Positions 34,901-46,357 of a DNA stretch of 64,000 bases are shown here, piece by piece. The number at the start of each line of letters is the position of its first letter. Position 1 is the stretch's first letter. Source of the stretch: Rheum nobile. Its lineage: Eukaryota > Streptophyta > Magnoliopsida > Caryophyllales > Polygonaceae. The notes under the pieces were generated by a model, which worked only from the letters and a program-made list of their open reading frames with translations, ran no database searches and was not told where the DNA came from. The translations under genes were made by a program, and so were the position numbers. The stretch spans positions 558,001 through 622,000 of the forward strand of contig WOAB01000568.1 of assembly GCA_027886185.1 (NCBI GenBank), read 5' to 3'.

Positions 34901-36524
34901 TGTTGTTTGTCTCCCAACCTCTTAGCTCTTTGTTTCCCCCATAAATTTTGATAATATAAGATGATTCACATAATGAAAATTTGACAAAATTTTAAAGTCA
35001 TAATTTCTCTTAAATTGTGCTTTGTGTCGTAAATAATAAATCGTAGGTGGTTTTAGTGTTGTTTGTCGCTCAAACTCTTCGCTCTTTGTTATCCTCTAAT
35101 ATTTTGACAATATAAGATGATGCATTGAAAGAAATTGAAAAAACTTGAAAGTTATAACTTTCGCTCAAAGTTGTGCCTTGTGTCGTAAAATGTAAATCGT
35201 AGGTGTTTTTAGTGTTGTTTGTCCCCCAAACTGTTAGAACTTTTTTTCCTGCCAATATTTTGACAATGTAAGATTATTCACGCAAAGAAATTGACAAATT
35301 TTAAAAGTCATAACTTTCGCTCAAAGTTATGCCTTGTGTTGGAAATGGTAAATCGTAGGTGTTTTTAGTGTTGTTTTTCGCTCAAACTCTTAGCTGTTTG
35401 TATTCCCCCAATATTTTGACCATATAAGATGATTCATGAAAAAAAATTGACAAAATTTGAAAGTCATAATTTTGCTGAAAGTTGTGCCTTGTGTCGTAAA
35501 TGGTAAATTCTAAGTGGTTTTACTGTTGTTTGTTGCCCAAACTCTTACCTATTTGTTATCCGCCAATATTTTGACAATATATGATGATTCACAGAAAGAA
35601 ATTCATAAAATTTGAGAGTTATAACTTTCGCTCAAAGGTGTGCCTTGTGTAGTAAAATGTAAATCGTATGTGTTTTTAGTGTTTGTTGTCGCCTAAACTC
35701 TTAGCTCTTAATTTTTTCCTGCCAATATAATGACAATATAAGATTATTCACAGAAATAAATTTACAAAATTTAAAACTCATAACATTCGCTCAAATTTGT
35801 GCCTTGTGTCCTAAATGGTAATCGTAGGTTTTTTAGTGTTGTTTGTGCCCAAACTCTTAGCTCTTTGTTTTCCCCAATATTTTTACCATATAAGATGATT
35901 CACTAAAAGAAATTGATAAAATTTAAAACAGATAACTCTCTTTCAAAGTTGTGCATTGTGTCGTAAATGGTAAATTATAGATGTTTTTAGTTTTGTTTGT
36001 CGCCCAAACTCCTAGCTTTTTGATTCCCCCCAATATGTTGACAATATAAGATGATTCACAGAAAGAGAAATTGACAAAATTTTAAAGTCATAATTTCGCT
36101 CAAAGATGTACCATGTGTGGTAAATGATAAATCGTTGGTGTTTTTAGTATTGTTTGTTGCCCAAAGTCTTCGCTCTTTGTTATCCGCCAATATTTTAACA
36201 ATATAAGATGATTCACGCAAAGAAATAGAATTTTTTTGAAAGTTATAACTTTCGCTCAAAGTTGTGCCTTGTGTCGTAAATGCTAAATCATAGGTGTTTT
36301 AGTGTAGTTTGTCGTCCAAGCTCTTAGCTCTTTGTGTTCTCCCAATATTTTGACAATATTATATGATTTACAAAAAGAAATTGACAAAATTTTAAAGTCA
36401 TAACTTTCGCTCAAAGTTGTGCCTTGTGTCGTAAATGGAAAATCATAGGTGTGTTTAGTGTTATTTGTCGCCCAACCTCATAGCTCTTTGTTTCCCCCAT
36501 AAATTTTGATAATATAAGATGATT
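31956..36524. repeat. Satellite array, segment 3
   Basis: About 29 monomers continuing the variant series from the K monomer split by the solo LTR: A begins near 32097 (GTTTTAGTGTAGTTTG), then B, C, D and so on. A 17-monomer interval separates the A units at 32097 and 34736. The segment ends in a B-type monomer interrupted by the MITE at 36525. Confidence 0.95.
34736..36293. repeat. Satellite higher-order repeat, 10-mer form
   Basis: From one A-type monomer to the next there are ten monomers over 1558 bp in the order A-B-C-D-E-F-G-H-J-K. Variant I (GTTTTTAGCATTG) is absent: the H monomer runs into a J-type monomer near 35940. All other labels match the 11-mer at 61421-63116. Confidence 0.8.
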
Positions 36525-36785
36525 GAGTGCGGTTCCGGTGCGGATCACTCTTCCCGTGCGGACGTGCGGACATGCACTATAGGGCCTTATTTGTGCACTT
36601 TTGGGCCTTATTTGTGCACTTTTGCAAAAAAATTGAAAAATGCTTGGAAACAAATTTGAAAAAGATTTTTTTTTTTTTTTTTTGAAAAAGTGCACAAATA
36701 AGACGTTAAAGTGCACAAATAAGACCCAAAAGTGCATGCTCCGCACGTCCGCACGGGAAGAGTGCTCCGCATATGATCCAAACTC
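36525..36785. mobile_element. Mutator-like MITE (261 bp, long terminal inverted repeats)
   Basis: A palindromic insert in a B-type satellite monomer. Its left arm contains CACTCTTCCCGTGCGGACGT and its right arm has the same text on the other strand, with similarity over roughly 90-100 bp and an A/T-rich centre. The ends begin GAGT on both strands. A perfect 10-bp duplication TAAGATGATT flanks it (36515-36524, 36786-36795). Long TIRs with a 9-11 bp duplication point to a Mutator-type non-autonomous element. It has no coding capacity. Confidence 0.85.
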
Positions 36786-38459
36786 TAAGATGATTCACAG
36801 AATGAAAAATTGACAAAATTCTAAAGTCATAATTTCACTTAAAGTTGTGCCTTGTGTCGTAAATAACAAATCGTAGGTGGTTTTAGTGTTGTTTGTCGCC
36901 CAAACTCTTCGCTCTTTGTTATCCTCTAATATTTTGACAATATAAGATGATTCATTGAAAGAAATTGAAAAAATTGAAAGTTATAATTTTTGCTCAAAGT
37001 TGTGCCTTGTGTCGTAAAATGTAAATCGTAGGTGTGTTTAGTGTTGTGTGTCCCCCAAACTATTAGCTCTTTTTTTCCTGCCATTATTTTTACAATATAA
37101 GAGTATTCACGGAAAGAAATTGACAAATTTTAAAAGTCATAACTTTCGCTCAAAGTTATGCCTTGTGTTGGAAATGGTAAATCGTAGGTGTTTTTAGTGT
37201 TGTTTTTCGCCCAAACTCTTAGCTATTTGATTTCCCCCAATATTTTGACCATATAAGATGATTCACGAAAACAAATTGACAAAATTTGAAAGTCATAATT
37301 TCGCTGAAAGTTGTGCCTTGTGTCGTAAATGGTAAATTCTAAGTGCTTTTACTGTTGTTTGTTGCCCAAACTCTTACTTATTTGTTATCCGCCAATATTT
37401 TGACAATATATGATGATTCACGGAAAGAAATTCATAAAATTTGAAAGTTATAATTTTTTCTCAAAGTTGTGCCTTGTGTAGTAAAATGTGAATCGTATGT
37501 GTTTTTAGTGTTTCTTGTCGCCCAAACTCTTAGCTCTTAATTTTTCCCGCCAATATAAAGACAATATAAGATTATTCACGGAAAGAAATTGACAAAGTTT
37601 AAAACTCATAACATTCGCTCAAATTTGTGCCTTGCGTCCAAAATGGTAATCGTAGGTTTTTTTAGTGTTGTTTGTGCCCAAACTCTTAGCTCTTTGTTTT
37701 CCCCAATAGTTTTAGATGATTCACTAAAAGAAATTGAAAAAATTTTAAACTCATAACCCTCTTTCATAGTTGTGTCTTGTGTCGTAAATGGTAAATCATA
37801 GATGTTTTTAGCATTGTTTGTCTCCCAAACTCTTAGCTCATTCTTTTCTCCCAATATTTTGACAATATAAGATGAATCACAGAAAGAAATTGACAAAATT
37901 TGAAAGTCATAACTTTCACTTAAAGTTGTGCCTTGTGTCGTAATTGTTAAATCATAGGTGTGTTTAGTGTTGTTTGTCGCCCAACCTCTTAGCTCTTTGT
38001 TTCCCCCATAAATTTTCATAATATAAGATGATTCACAGAATGAAAAATTGACAAAATTTTAAAGTCATAATTTCGCTTAAAGTTGTGCCTTGTGTCTTAA
38101 ATAATAAATCGTAGGTGGTTTTAGTGTTGTTTGTCGCCCAAACTTTTCGCTCTTTGTTATCCTCTTATATTTTGACAATATAAGATGATTCATTGAAAGA
38201 AATTGAAAAAAATTGAAAGTTATAACTTTCGCTCAAAGTTGTGCCTTGTGTCGTAAAATGTAAATCATAGGTGTTTTTAGTGTTGTTTGTCCCCTAAACT
38301 GTTAGCTCTTTTTATCCTGCCAATATTTTGACAATATAAGATTATTCACGGAAAGAAATTGACAAATTTTAAAAGTCATAACTTTCGCTCAAAGTTATGC
38401 CTTGTGTTGGAAATGAAAAACCGTAGGTGTTTTTAGTGTTGTTTTTCGCCCACACTCTT
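36786..38459. repeat. Satellite array, segment 4
   Basis: About 11 monomers in the usual order (B-C-D-E-F-G-H-I, then B-C-D-E after a jump near 37930). It ends in an E-type monomer cut by gypsy element 2; the CTCTT target duplication is at 38455-38459. The longest minus-strand open frame (137 codons, 37606-38019) is satellite sequence, not a gene. Confidence 0.95.
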
Positions 38460-40798
38460 TGTAACACCCCCAAAACTTAACCCTTTTGGAAAGGTATTAC
38501 CGCCAGTGACCCCAGTGTTCCTTACCGAGATCACCCAAGGCTATACCATTTAAATACAATTTATGAAATACAAATGATACATAATGATCAAAGCATTCAA
38601 TTCCAAAACATAACATTGTCAAGGAAACATGAGTTACGGGATTACAACCCAATCCCGAATAGGCTAACAAAGCGGAAGTCTTATAAAGTAGGGTACAGCG
38701 GAAGTCTTACAAAACACATTACAACCAAAGTCATTGTCCAAAAGATCTCAACCTGATTAACGAAATAACTCAAACATTCGAAAACCACCGTCGACTCCAT
38801 AGTCCTTCTATTCTTCTGAGCTACTTTCTATCTGATGTGCCGAATCGAACGGATGACACCAGCCCACATACAGAGAACAAAGTTTGTGGGTTAGTCTACT
38901 TGAATAGACTAGCAAGGGTACAAAGCAGAAGGTTCGATGTAGTTGTATTAGGTTAGCCTTATTGTTTCTCGAATGATAACCGATAACGATAATCAACCTT
39001 CATACTTCTACGGAATAATAACAAGAGGTATGCACAAGAGAAGACTCTGGAAGACTGAATCTTCACAGAGATCGACTCGAAAGAAGACTCCAATGGAAAT
39101 GAGTCTTAGGGAAATATGACAAATCTGGAATGTTTACAGAATCATACAACAATGATTTAAAATTTGACTGAGATGCTTCGGTTCACGACTAACCTCATTG
39201 CATACAGCGAATCCAGATTGGAAAGAGAACGTACTATGATCAAAGTCGAGACGAGTTTTCCTAGCTGCACTACTCGCCGAAGGTTTATTTATTATGTGCG
39301 TCGAGTAGCACTTATCTGATTTATATTTCAAACACACATCACATTATTAGATTTTTACATGTGTACCCCACCATTGGGACGACACATCTTAGTATACGTT
39401 TCGTCGAGAGTGACGCACACCGGAAGGTTTGTGACACCAGCTAAGTGTCTTGCCTCTACACACTTGTGAAAGAGACCGATCATGATCTTAGAATAGTACC
39501 AGATGGAGACGAGCCACCCCGATACCAGATTATAAAGAAACGACCTGACAAAGTCCGAGTACATTCCTAACTAACAGTGCTAACCACACAGATAAAGCAC
39601 AATAACAGTTACAGAATAAATCCACATAAAGGCCCGAAAGGCGATCACAAATAATAGCGATGTTCTAACAGATATACAACCTATTATATGATTTTCATAA
39701 CAGTTTATAAATCACTTCCAGAATAACACAGTAATAATCGTTCCAAATTAATTAATCAATTGAAATAACTGATAATCAATGTAAATATGGAAACGATGAG
39801 CAAGAGCGAACCGCCACTTGACTTAATGCACAGAATAGGAACAAGCCTAACGACAACGACGGGATTCCGGGCTCGACACGGGTATAGCTTCGACAGAACA
39901 ACGACCTTCGAGTCGACCCATAAAAGGAACTCTAAGTTAGATCCGACATAACCACAGTACAAAAGAAAACGAAAGGAACGATGCCACAACGACGACTACC
40001 AAAGCCAAAAGCCAAAGAGGCATTCTGGGCTCTGGCGGCGGTCGCCGTTCTTGGCGGCGGTCGCCGTGAAGAACTCAGACGACAGAAGCGGCGAGAAAAC
40101 TCAACCAAAACACGAGCGACTCAGCCTCCTTCGACTTGCTTTCGTTTCTAACCTCCAAGGCTACCAAAAGCTTCACAAAGGCACTCTGGAAACACCACCA
40201 AACGACCTCCGGCGAAAGCTTCAGAAATCCGGCGAGACACAACTCTGGTGAGACAAGAATTTGGGAGAGCTTGGGCTATGGATTGAGCTCAAAAACCCCT
40301 CCCATACACCTCCTTTTATATCCAAAGCACCGGGAACACAATGATGGCCCTACGAAGAGCTACTCTGGCGCTGCCAGAGCCACACCGGCGACCTTCGGGC
40401 AAGGACCTCCGGACAACGACGACGGCGGGCGCCATCATAAATGCGGCGGGCGCCGCCATAGGCCTAGCGTCCCCAGCTAGGAGAAGACCCAGCCTACTCC
40501 TCGAGCCTTGCGACGGCGGGCGCCGCCACTGTACGGCAGGCGCCGCCCTTGGCTTTGCCACCTCCTCAGCTCTTAGACAAAAACGATATTAACCCGGGAT
40601 AAAAATTATCGTACGCGAACGAGTATTAAAATCCAAAGCACGTCGTCTGTATTTTATTTCACTGAGAAAAAATATTATAGATATAGAGCACATTACAGAA
40701 TGTCTCCAACTTTCTGAATTAAATTCAACGTACATAACGGGTACTCGGGAAAAATCCCGGAACTCCAGAAATAGCTTATAAAAATACGGGGTATCACA
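38460..40798 (-). repeat. 3' LTR of gypsy element 2 (2339 bp)
   Basis: Starts TGTAACACCCCC and ends GGGGTATCACA. Compared with the 5' LTR it lacks about 18 bp near 38664 and about 16 bp near 39271, and it carries about 31 extra bp near 39366-39397. Point differences are scattered, so the copy is not very young. Confidence 0.94.
40314..40320 (-). promoter_or_regulatory. TATA box in the 3' LTR of gypsy element 2
   Basis: The minus strand reads GGATATAAAAGGAGG. It corresponds to the TATA box at 48230-48236 in the 5' LTR. Confidence 0.62.
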
Positions 40799-40812
40799 TC
40801 TCCTCCCCCTTA
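40799..40812 (-). promoter_or_regulatory. Polypurine tract of gypsy element 2
   Basis: The minus strand reads TAAGGGGGAGGAGA directly before the 3' LTR. It is similar to the tract of element 1. Confidence 0.8.
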
Positions 40813-40834
40813 AAAGAAGTTTCGACCCCAAAAC

Positions 40835-41560
40835 TTAGGTCGAGAATAACTCGGAAAAACGCCTGAGCATATCTGACTCGGTTTCCCACGTCTCTCAAGT
40901 AACTTCTTCTGATCCGGACTTGGACCACAGAATCCGTACCAATGGTACGATCTTGCTACGCAGCTGCTTCTCACGACGCTCCAAAATGCGCACGGGCATC
41001 TCCTCATAAGTACCATTAGCTTGAATCTCGATGTCCTCATAACTCAGCACATGAGACTCATCTGGCACATACTCCCTGAGCAAAGAGACGTGGAACACAT
41101 TATGCAATGGATGATCCGATGGCGGCAATGCCAAGCGGTATGCTAGAGCTCCCACTCTATCCAGAATCTCGAATGGTCCTACATAGCGAGGGTTAAGCTT
41201 CCCACGCTTACCAAACCTGAAAACTCCCTTCGAGGGCGACACCTTGACAAATACCTTGTCACCGACCTCGAACTCGACATTCCTACGCTTCTTGTCTGCA
41301 TATGACTTCTGTCGACTCTGAGCGGTCAACATCCTTTGTCGAATCAAGGCAATGTCAGAAGCTGTCCTCTCGACTAACTCTGGCCCAAGCAGAATCTTGT
41401 CGGCGTTATCATCCCAACAAATCGGAGATCTGCATCGGCGACCATACAAAGCTTCGAACGGAGCCATGTCCCACTTCATGTTTGGCCACCAAAACTTCTT
41501 CCTGAGATCCTTGTACATCTTGCTAGAGCCAGGATGCACAGAATAAGCAGATGAATGAGC
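40835..41560 (-). pseudogene. Integrase of gypsy element 2, catalytic core deleted
   Basis: Integrase inserts the cDNA into chromatin. The frame continues from RNase H after a TAA at 41561-41563. It starts with the end of the zinc-binding domain (HPGSSKMYKDL, FWWPNMK), then jumps at about 41468 directly to the post-catalytic block APFEALYGRRCRSPICWDD. The intervening core with the D,D,E residues is missing, and the loss keeps the frame. The C-terminal part is complete (VEFEVGDKVFVKV, HNVFHVSLLREYV, VRILERREKQLRSK). A TGA at 40895-40897 replaces a Trp codon before the tail ETWETESDML, and the final stop is at 40835-40837. It could not catalyse integration. Confidence 0.9.
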
Positions 41561-43057
41561 TTATCTCATAACCAACTGACGAAGACCTTCTGTGTCTGGC
41601 ACACAGATCCGATCCTGAAACCAAAGTGATCCATCATCCTGAATCACAAAACTAGGAGCTTTCCCATCCATCACTTCACTGCTTAGCTTTACCAGGACGA
41701 TGTCATCAACTTGCTTTTCCTTGATCTGATCCAGCAGTATAGCCTGAATTTTCAGCATACTCATGAAACATCTACGTTGATCATACAGAACTTCAATGTC
41801 GCATGACTCTCGGTTCAGCTTGGTCTGAGTAGTAAGTAAAGCAACTACCCTCTCGTGCGTTGTCTTCCGGCTCAATGCATCAGCTACCACATTAGCCTTG
41901 CCCGGATGGTACAACAACTCGATGTCGTAGTCCTTGAGCAACTCTAGCCAGCGGCGTTGTCTCATATTCAGCTCCTTTTGAGTAAATATATACTTGAGAC
42001 TTTTGTGGTCAGTGAAGACTTGGCATCTTATACCGTAGAGGTAATGCCTCCAAATCTTCAGCGCAAAGACAACCGCTGCTAGCTCAAGATCGTGTGTCGG
42101 ATAGTTTTCTTCGTTTGTCTTGAGTTGCTTGGATGTATAAGCAATGACTCTGCCCCTATGCATCAAAACACAACCAAGACCACACTTTGAAGCATCACTA
42201 TAGACCACATAATCGTTGTTCCCCTCTGGGAGTGCTAACACGGGTGTCGAGGTCAGCCGTCGCTTCAACTCTTGGAAACTGGCCTCGCACTTGTCATTCC
42301 AGACAAACTTCTTGTGAACCTTGCGGAGTAGATTGGTCATAGGTAGAGCGGTCTTCGAAAACCCCTCCACGAACCATCTGTAATACCCGGCAAGCTCAAG
42401 AAATCTGCGCACCTCCTTCACGTTCTGGGGATGTGTCCAATTTTCCACAGCTTCGATCTTCTGGGGATCAACCATAACCCCATTCTCATTGATCACGTGG
42501 CCTAAGAAAGCCACTTCCTTCAACCAGAATTCACACTTGGACAGTTTAGCATAAAGCTGATGTTGTCTAAGGACTGACAAAGCAATCCGCAGATGTTCCT
42601 CGTGGACTTCTGTACTCGGAGAGTAGATCAGAATGTCGTCTATGAAGACCACTACGAACTTGTGCAAGTACTGGTGAAAACATCGATTCATCAGATCCAT
42701 AAAGACAGCTGGAGCATTTGTAAGCCCAAAAGGCATCACTACGAACTCATAATGACCATATCTGGTCCTAAACGCAGTTCTAGGAATGTCCTGCTCACGA
42801 ATTCTGAGTTGATGATATCCAGATCTCAGGTCGATCTTAGAGAAAACCTTTCCTCCCTACAACTGGTCCAATAAGTCATCAATCCTAGGCAGAGGATACT
42901 TGTTCTTGATCGTCACCTTGTTCAACTCTCGGTAGTCGATACAAAGTCGGAACGATCCGTCCTTCTTTTTGACGAACAATACCGGAGCACCCCACGGCGA
43001 TGCACTCGGCCTGACATAACCTTTGTCAAGAAGATCTTCAATTTGATTCTTCAATTC
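41561..43057 (-). pseudogene. Reverse transcriptase and RNase H of gypsy element 2
   Basis: The polymerase copies element RNA into cDNA; RNase H removes the RNA strand. After the TAA at 43058-43060 the same frame gives LCIDYRELNKVTIKNKYPLP, and after a TAG at 42857-42859 (Gln position) it runs open for over 400 codons. MPFGLTNAP and the catalytic FIDDILIYS (two Asp) are intact. RNase H follows with YSDASKCGLG (Asp), THDLELAAVVFALK (Glu), FTDHKSL (Asp) and NVVADALSRK (Asp). All catalytic residues I can recognise are present, and only the nonsense codons disable it. The segment ends at the TAA at 41561-41563. Confidence 0.93.
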
Positions 43058-45019
43058 TTACATCTCAGCTGGAGCCATCCGATACGGTGATTTGGAAATC
43101 GGCGCCGTACCAGGCTCAAGATCAATTGAAAACTCTACGTCACGGTTCGGGGGTAATCCAGGAATTTCTTCCGGAAAGACATCCAAAAACTCCCTAACCA
43201 CAGGAATATCAAGAACCTCAGGTCCATCCTTTGCGGGTGAATCCAAGTAGCAAAGGTACCCGACACATCCTTGTCGTAGTAGCTTAAACGCAGCCATCGC
43301 ATTGATCAGCTTGTCGTTATCAGCGTCATTCCGACCTTTGAACTTGCACACGAATTGGCCCCCAGATGACACCGTCACCGTTCTTGAACTGAAGTCGATC
43401 ACCGCCTTGTGACGCGTCAGCCAATCCATACCAAGAATGATGTCGTATGGAGCCATGGCTATACAGATCAGATCTGCCTCAAACTCCTTACCCTGAATGG
43501 TAATCGGAAAGTCGGACAGATTCTTGGTTCCCACCAAACGTTCTCCATTAGGAAGACTAACGACGAAAGGGTCGCACGAATCGTTGCACACTAAGTCTAA
43601 CTTGCTAACGCAGCTATTCGAAATAAAGGAATGCGTAGCACCGGAATCAAACAGAATGCATACGGAAGTAGAGTGAAGGTATAAAGTACCTTGAGCAATT
43701 GGAGCATTGGGTCCATCTGCTTCACGCATCTCGTACAAGCGTTGGCCCTGACTTCCAGAAACAGCTGGGGCCTTTCCCCTGTTCTGAGCAGTCGTCTGAA
43801 ATGACGGGCTAGGAGTCTCGGCAGGCTTGAACCTAGGTCGGTTGCTCTGATGAACTGACCCTTGCTGCGACTCTACTCCCTTCTGCTTCCCCTGCTTGCA
43901 GAACTTCTGCAGATGACCATCACGTCCATACCCAAAGCACGATCTCTTCTCCTTCAGACACTCATTGCTCTTGTGCCCAGCAACACCACAGTTATAACAC
44001 TGAACTGAACTTCTGCTCTGACTGGACTGCTGCGTTGACCCTCCGTGAGTCATGTCCATCTTTGCTCGGCCAGACTTGGCAAAGCTAGATGGTGGCGCAG
44101 GTCGCTTGAATCTACCACCCTGATTCTGATTCTGATTCTGCATCGACCTCTGTCGGATGCGTCTCTTTGTTGACTCCTCCAGAGTCACTTCCAGCTTGTA
44201 GGCAACATCCACATACTGCTCCAGAGTAGAGCATGTGTGGTGCACCATTAACGGCTTGATATATGGACTCATCCACTCGTGGAAGTACCAGATCTTTTGT
44301 GCCTCGCTGGTTATCTCAGTTGGGGAGTACTGCAGAAGATGATTGAACTTGGTTGCCAGCTCAGCTACCTTCAATCCATCGGTCTTGGGGTACAAAAACT
44401 CCTTGTGTTTCTCCTCTCTCATAGCACGAGAGAAGAAACGGTCAATCATTTTGGTCTTAAACATCGACCAGGTCAAAACAGGGCTATCAGCTAAGCCTGT
44501 ACCCTCCCACCATTCACTAGCATCCTCTTTCAACTGCAGAGAAGCTATGTGGACCTTTTCAGCCTCAGTACAGTCCATATTACGAAACAGCCGTTCCATG
44601 TGAGAGAACCAATGGGTCACCTTGACTAGCTCCCCTTTTCCGTTGTAGCTGTCAGGCCTCATAGAACTGATGGTCTTCAGAGCACGACCACAGTTGTCCC
44701 TAGTCCTGACTGCATTCTCCTGGACATCATGGTTTCTTGGCTCCTCAAATCTAGGAACCGGTCGGGGAATCGGCACGCCTTGTGCCTGTGGCACATTTGG
44801 TCGCATAGCATCAACGATAGCTTGCATGACAATTCCTCGAATTGTCTCCACTGTTGCAGCATCAAACACCACTGGTGCATTACTCTGATCCTGATCATTG
44901 CCCCTGGATTGAATATGGGATTCAGATACATGCTCACCTTGGCCAACATCTCTTATGATTGGTCTGGGTCCCTGACTAGTCCCAACACCAGCTCGAACCG
45001 TGTTCCTTGTGTTCACCAT
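43058..45019 (-). pseudogene. Gag and aspartic protease of gypsy element 2
   Basis: The ATG at 45017-45019 (MVNTRN) is preferred over the in-frame TTG at 45034. The 653-codon frame holds an N-terminal region, the capsid domain (about residues 120-250; THWFSHMERLF, LKEDASEWWEG), and a basic linker. Two knuckles follow near residues 341-374: the first, CYNCGVAGHKSNEC, is intact, while the second, CFGYGRDGHLQKFC, has Tyr in place of its second Cys. The protease has the active-site motif LFDSGATHSF (about residue 458) and YDIILGMDWL. It ends at a TAA (43058-43060) just before RT. Gag and pol share one frame, as usual in chromoviruses. Apart from the knuckle and final stop it looks intact. Confidence 0.93.
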
Positions 45020-45297
45020 CTGTTTATCGATCAAATTCCAAGTTATTTATACATTAATATCATTCAAACATACTTAATGTAGTAAAATTACTCAGACTAG
45101 ATCAACTAGGTATTTTATAGATGAACTGGAACTGTTACACAAGCTACACATAAGTGTATCATCCGAGCGCTAGGACAAAAATTGCTCAAAGATAAAAGTG
45201 TTTCACAGAGTACTTGCCGTAATACTGAAATATTACACAAAGTACATACTGAAATACTAAGAAAGGAAACTACTACGATAGGCAACACCAATCCTCA
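45020..45297 (-). other. Gypsy element 2: spacer between extra ORF and gag
   Basis: A/T-rich, non-coding. It lies between the stop of the extra ORF (45298) and the gag ATG. I saw no further feature. Confidence 0.6.
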
Positions 45298-46149
45298 TCA
45301 AGGCGTTCCAAAACGTCTCCTATAAGACTGGCTACTCGTGCAAGGTCTCTTCGGACTAGGCTCACCATCGAGCTCTGGCGATGGCTTTCGCACCCTGCTC
45401 GGTCCTGGGTCACATGGCTCTGGTGACTCAGACCCAACCTCAGTCATGGAAAAGAAAGGATCGTCCATAAGAGGTCCTCCTATCCCAACCCTCCTCTGAG
45501 CGCCAGCGATCGCCTGATCCATCTGCTGCTGCTGCTCCATATGAGAGCTCATTTCGCTCTGGCGAAGGATCTCTCTCAACTCAGCCTCTGATCTCCTCCT
45601 AATACCGTGCTCAGTGTACAGTGCCTCCCAATCAACATCAATCATGGGTGCATAAGCCGATACTGGTGATAGTTCTGGACTGGGGGGAATAAACTGCACC
45701 CCCGGCTCCTGACTGTCCACCAGCAAGTGCCTCAAGTTGTCTGGCTCCTGGCTCTGCTCTTCCAGGTCCATCTCGGGGTCCTCCTCAGGATCATCTTCGA
45801 TGGGATCCTCATCCTCGGGATCAATCTCGATCATATCCTCGTCCTCGACAGGATCTATCTCTATCTAGTAATCGTCATCGTAATGCCCTAAGGCGTATCT
45901 AGATGACTCACCCACTTCCTGCACTGCTTCCTCCCTGAGTGGCTCTACAGGTGCAGCTACAGTGACCACTGCATCCCTAGGCTTAAGGACAACAGACTCA
46001 GGAATCACATACTTGATGTCCTCGAGCGGGCTACTCGGGCCTCCAACCTCGAAACATCGCTGAGGGATCAGAAAATCTAGCCTGCCTGGAGACGGCGGGT
46101 CCGTCTTGGCGTCCTCCGACCCCCTATCAAGAGAAAAATACGCACCCAT
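45298..46149 (-). pseudogene. Additional ORF upstream of gag in gypsy element 2
   Basis: From the ATG at 46147-46149 (MGAYFSLDRG) one frame spans 284 codons, broken once by a TAG at 45865-45867. The first part has FLIPQRCFEVGGPSSPLEDI. Then come a strongly acidic repeat (IEIDPxEDED), a Glu/Gln-rich stretch with MEQQQQMDQA, and a basic, Pro/Ser-rich C-terminus (SPKRPCTSS, SYRRRFGTP). I do not recognise a domain. Extra ORFs between the 5' LTR and gag are known in some plant Ty3/gypsy lineages such as Tat/Ogre, but their roles are unsettled. It is sense-oriented and element 1 has no counterpart, so it may have been lost there or gained here. Confidence 0.6.
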
Positions 46150-46340
46150 TCTACAGGATAACGAGGAAGGAGTTAGTCTTTCTAGACATAGAAGCAAGCT
46201 TACTACATCAGACTATATAGAAGACACAACTATGAACGGTGTTTTGAAATTCTTTTTACTTTGAAAATTTCGAGCCCTTTTAAGGTATTTTCAAAAATAG
46301 ATAAATGATATAAAAATCCCAAACCCGTTTTAAAACCTTT
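46150..46340 (-). other. Leader of gypsy element 2
   Basis: A short A/T-rich untranslated stretch between the primer binding site and the extra ORF. No other signal was seen. Confidence 0.6.
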
Positions 46341-46353
46341 GGCTCTGATACCA
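46341..46353 (-). promoter_or_regulatory. Primer binding site (initiator tRNA-Met) of gypsy element 2
   Basis: The minus strand reads TGGTATCAGAGCC, 4 bases inside the 5' LTR boundary, complementary to the 3' end of initiator tRNA-Met. Confidence 0.92.
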
Positions 46354-46357
46354 CAAC

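Noticed and set aside
37606..38019. A 137-codon minus-strand open frame and many similar ones across the satellite, with recurring text such as VWATNNTKNTYDL and FTTQGTTLSESY
   Set aside because: They are satellite DNA. A monomer length close to 156 (3 x 52) keeps one minus-strand frame open for several units. The frames break wherever monomer length shifts, have no common start and show no protein family.
40051..40592. Open frames in the GC-rich part of the gypsy element 2 LTRs (also 47967-48508)
   Set aside because: Composition-driven frames over GGCGGGCGCCGCC-type repeats, antisense to the element and without recognisable features.
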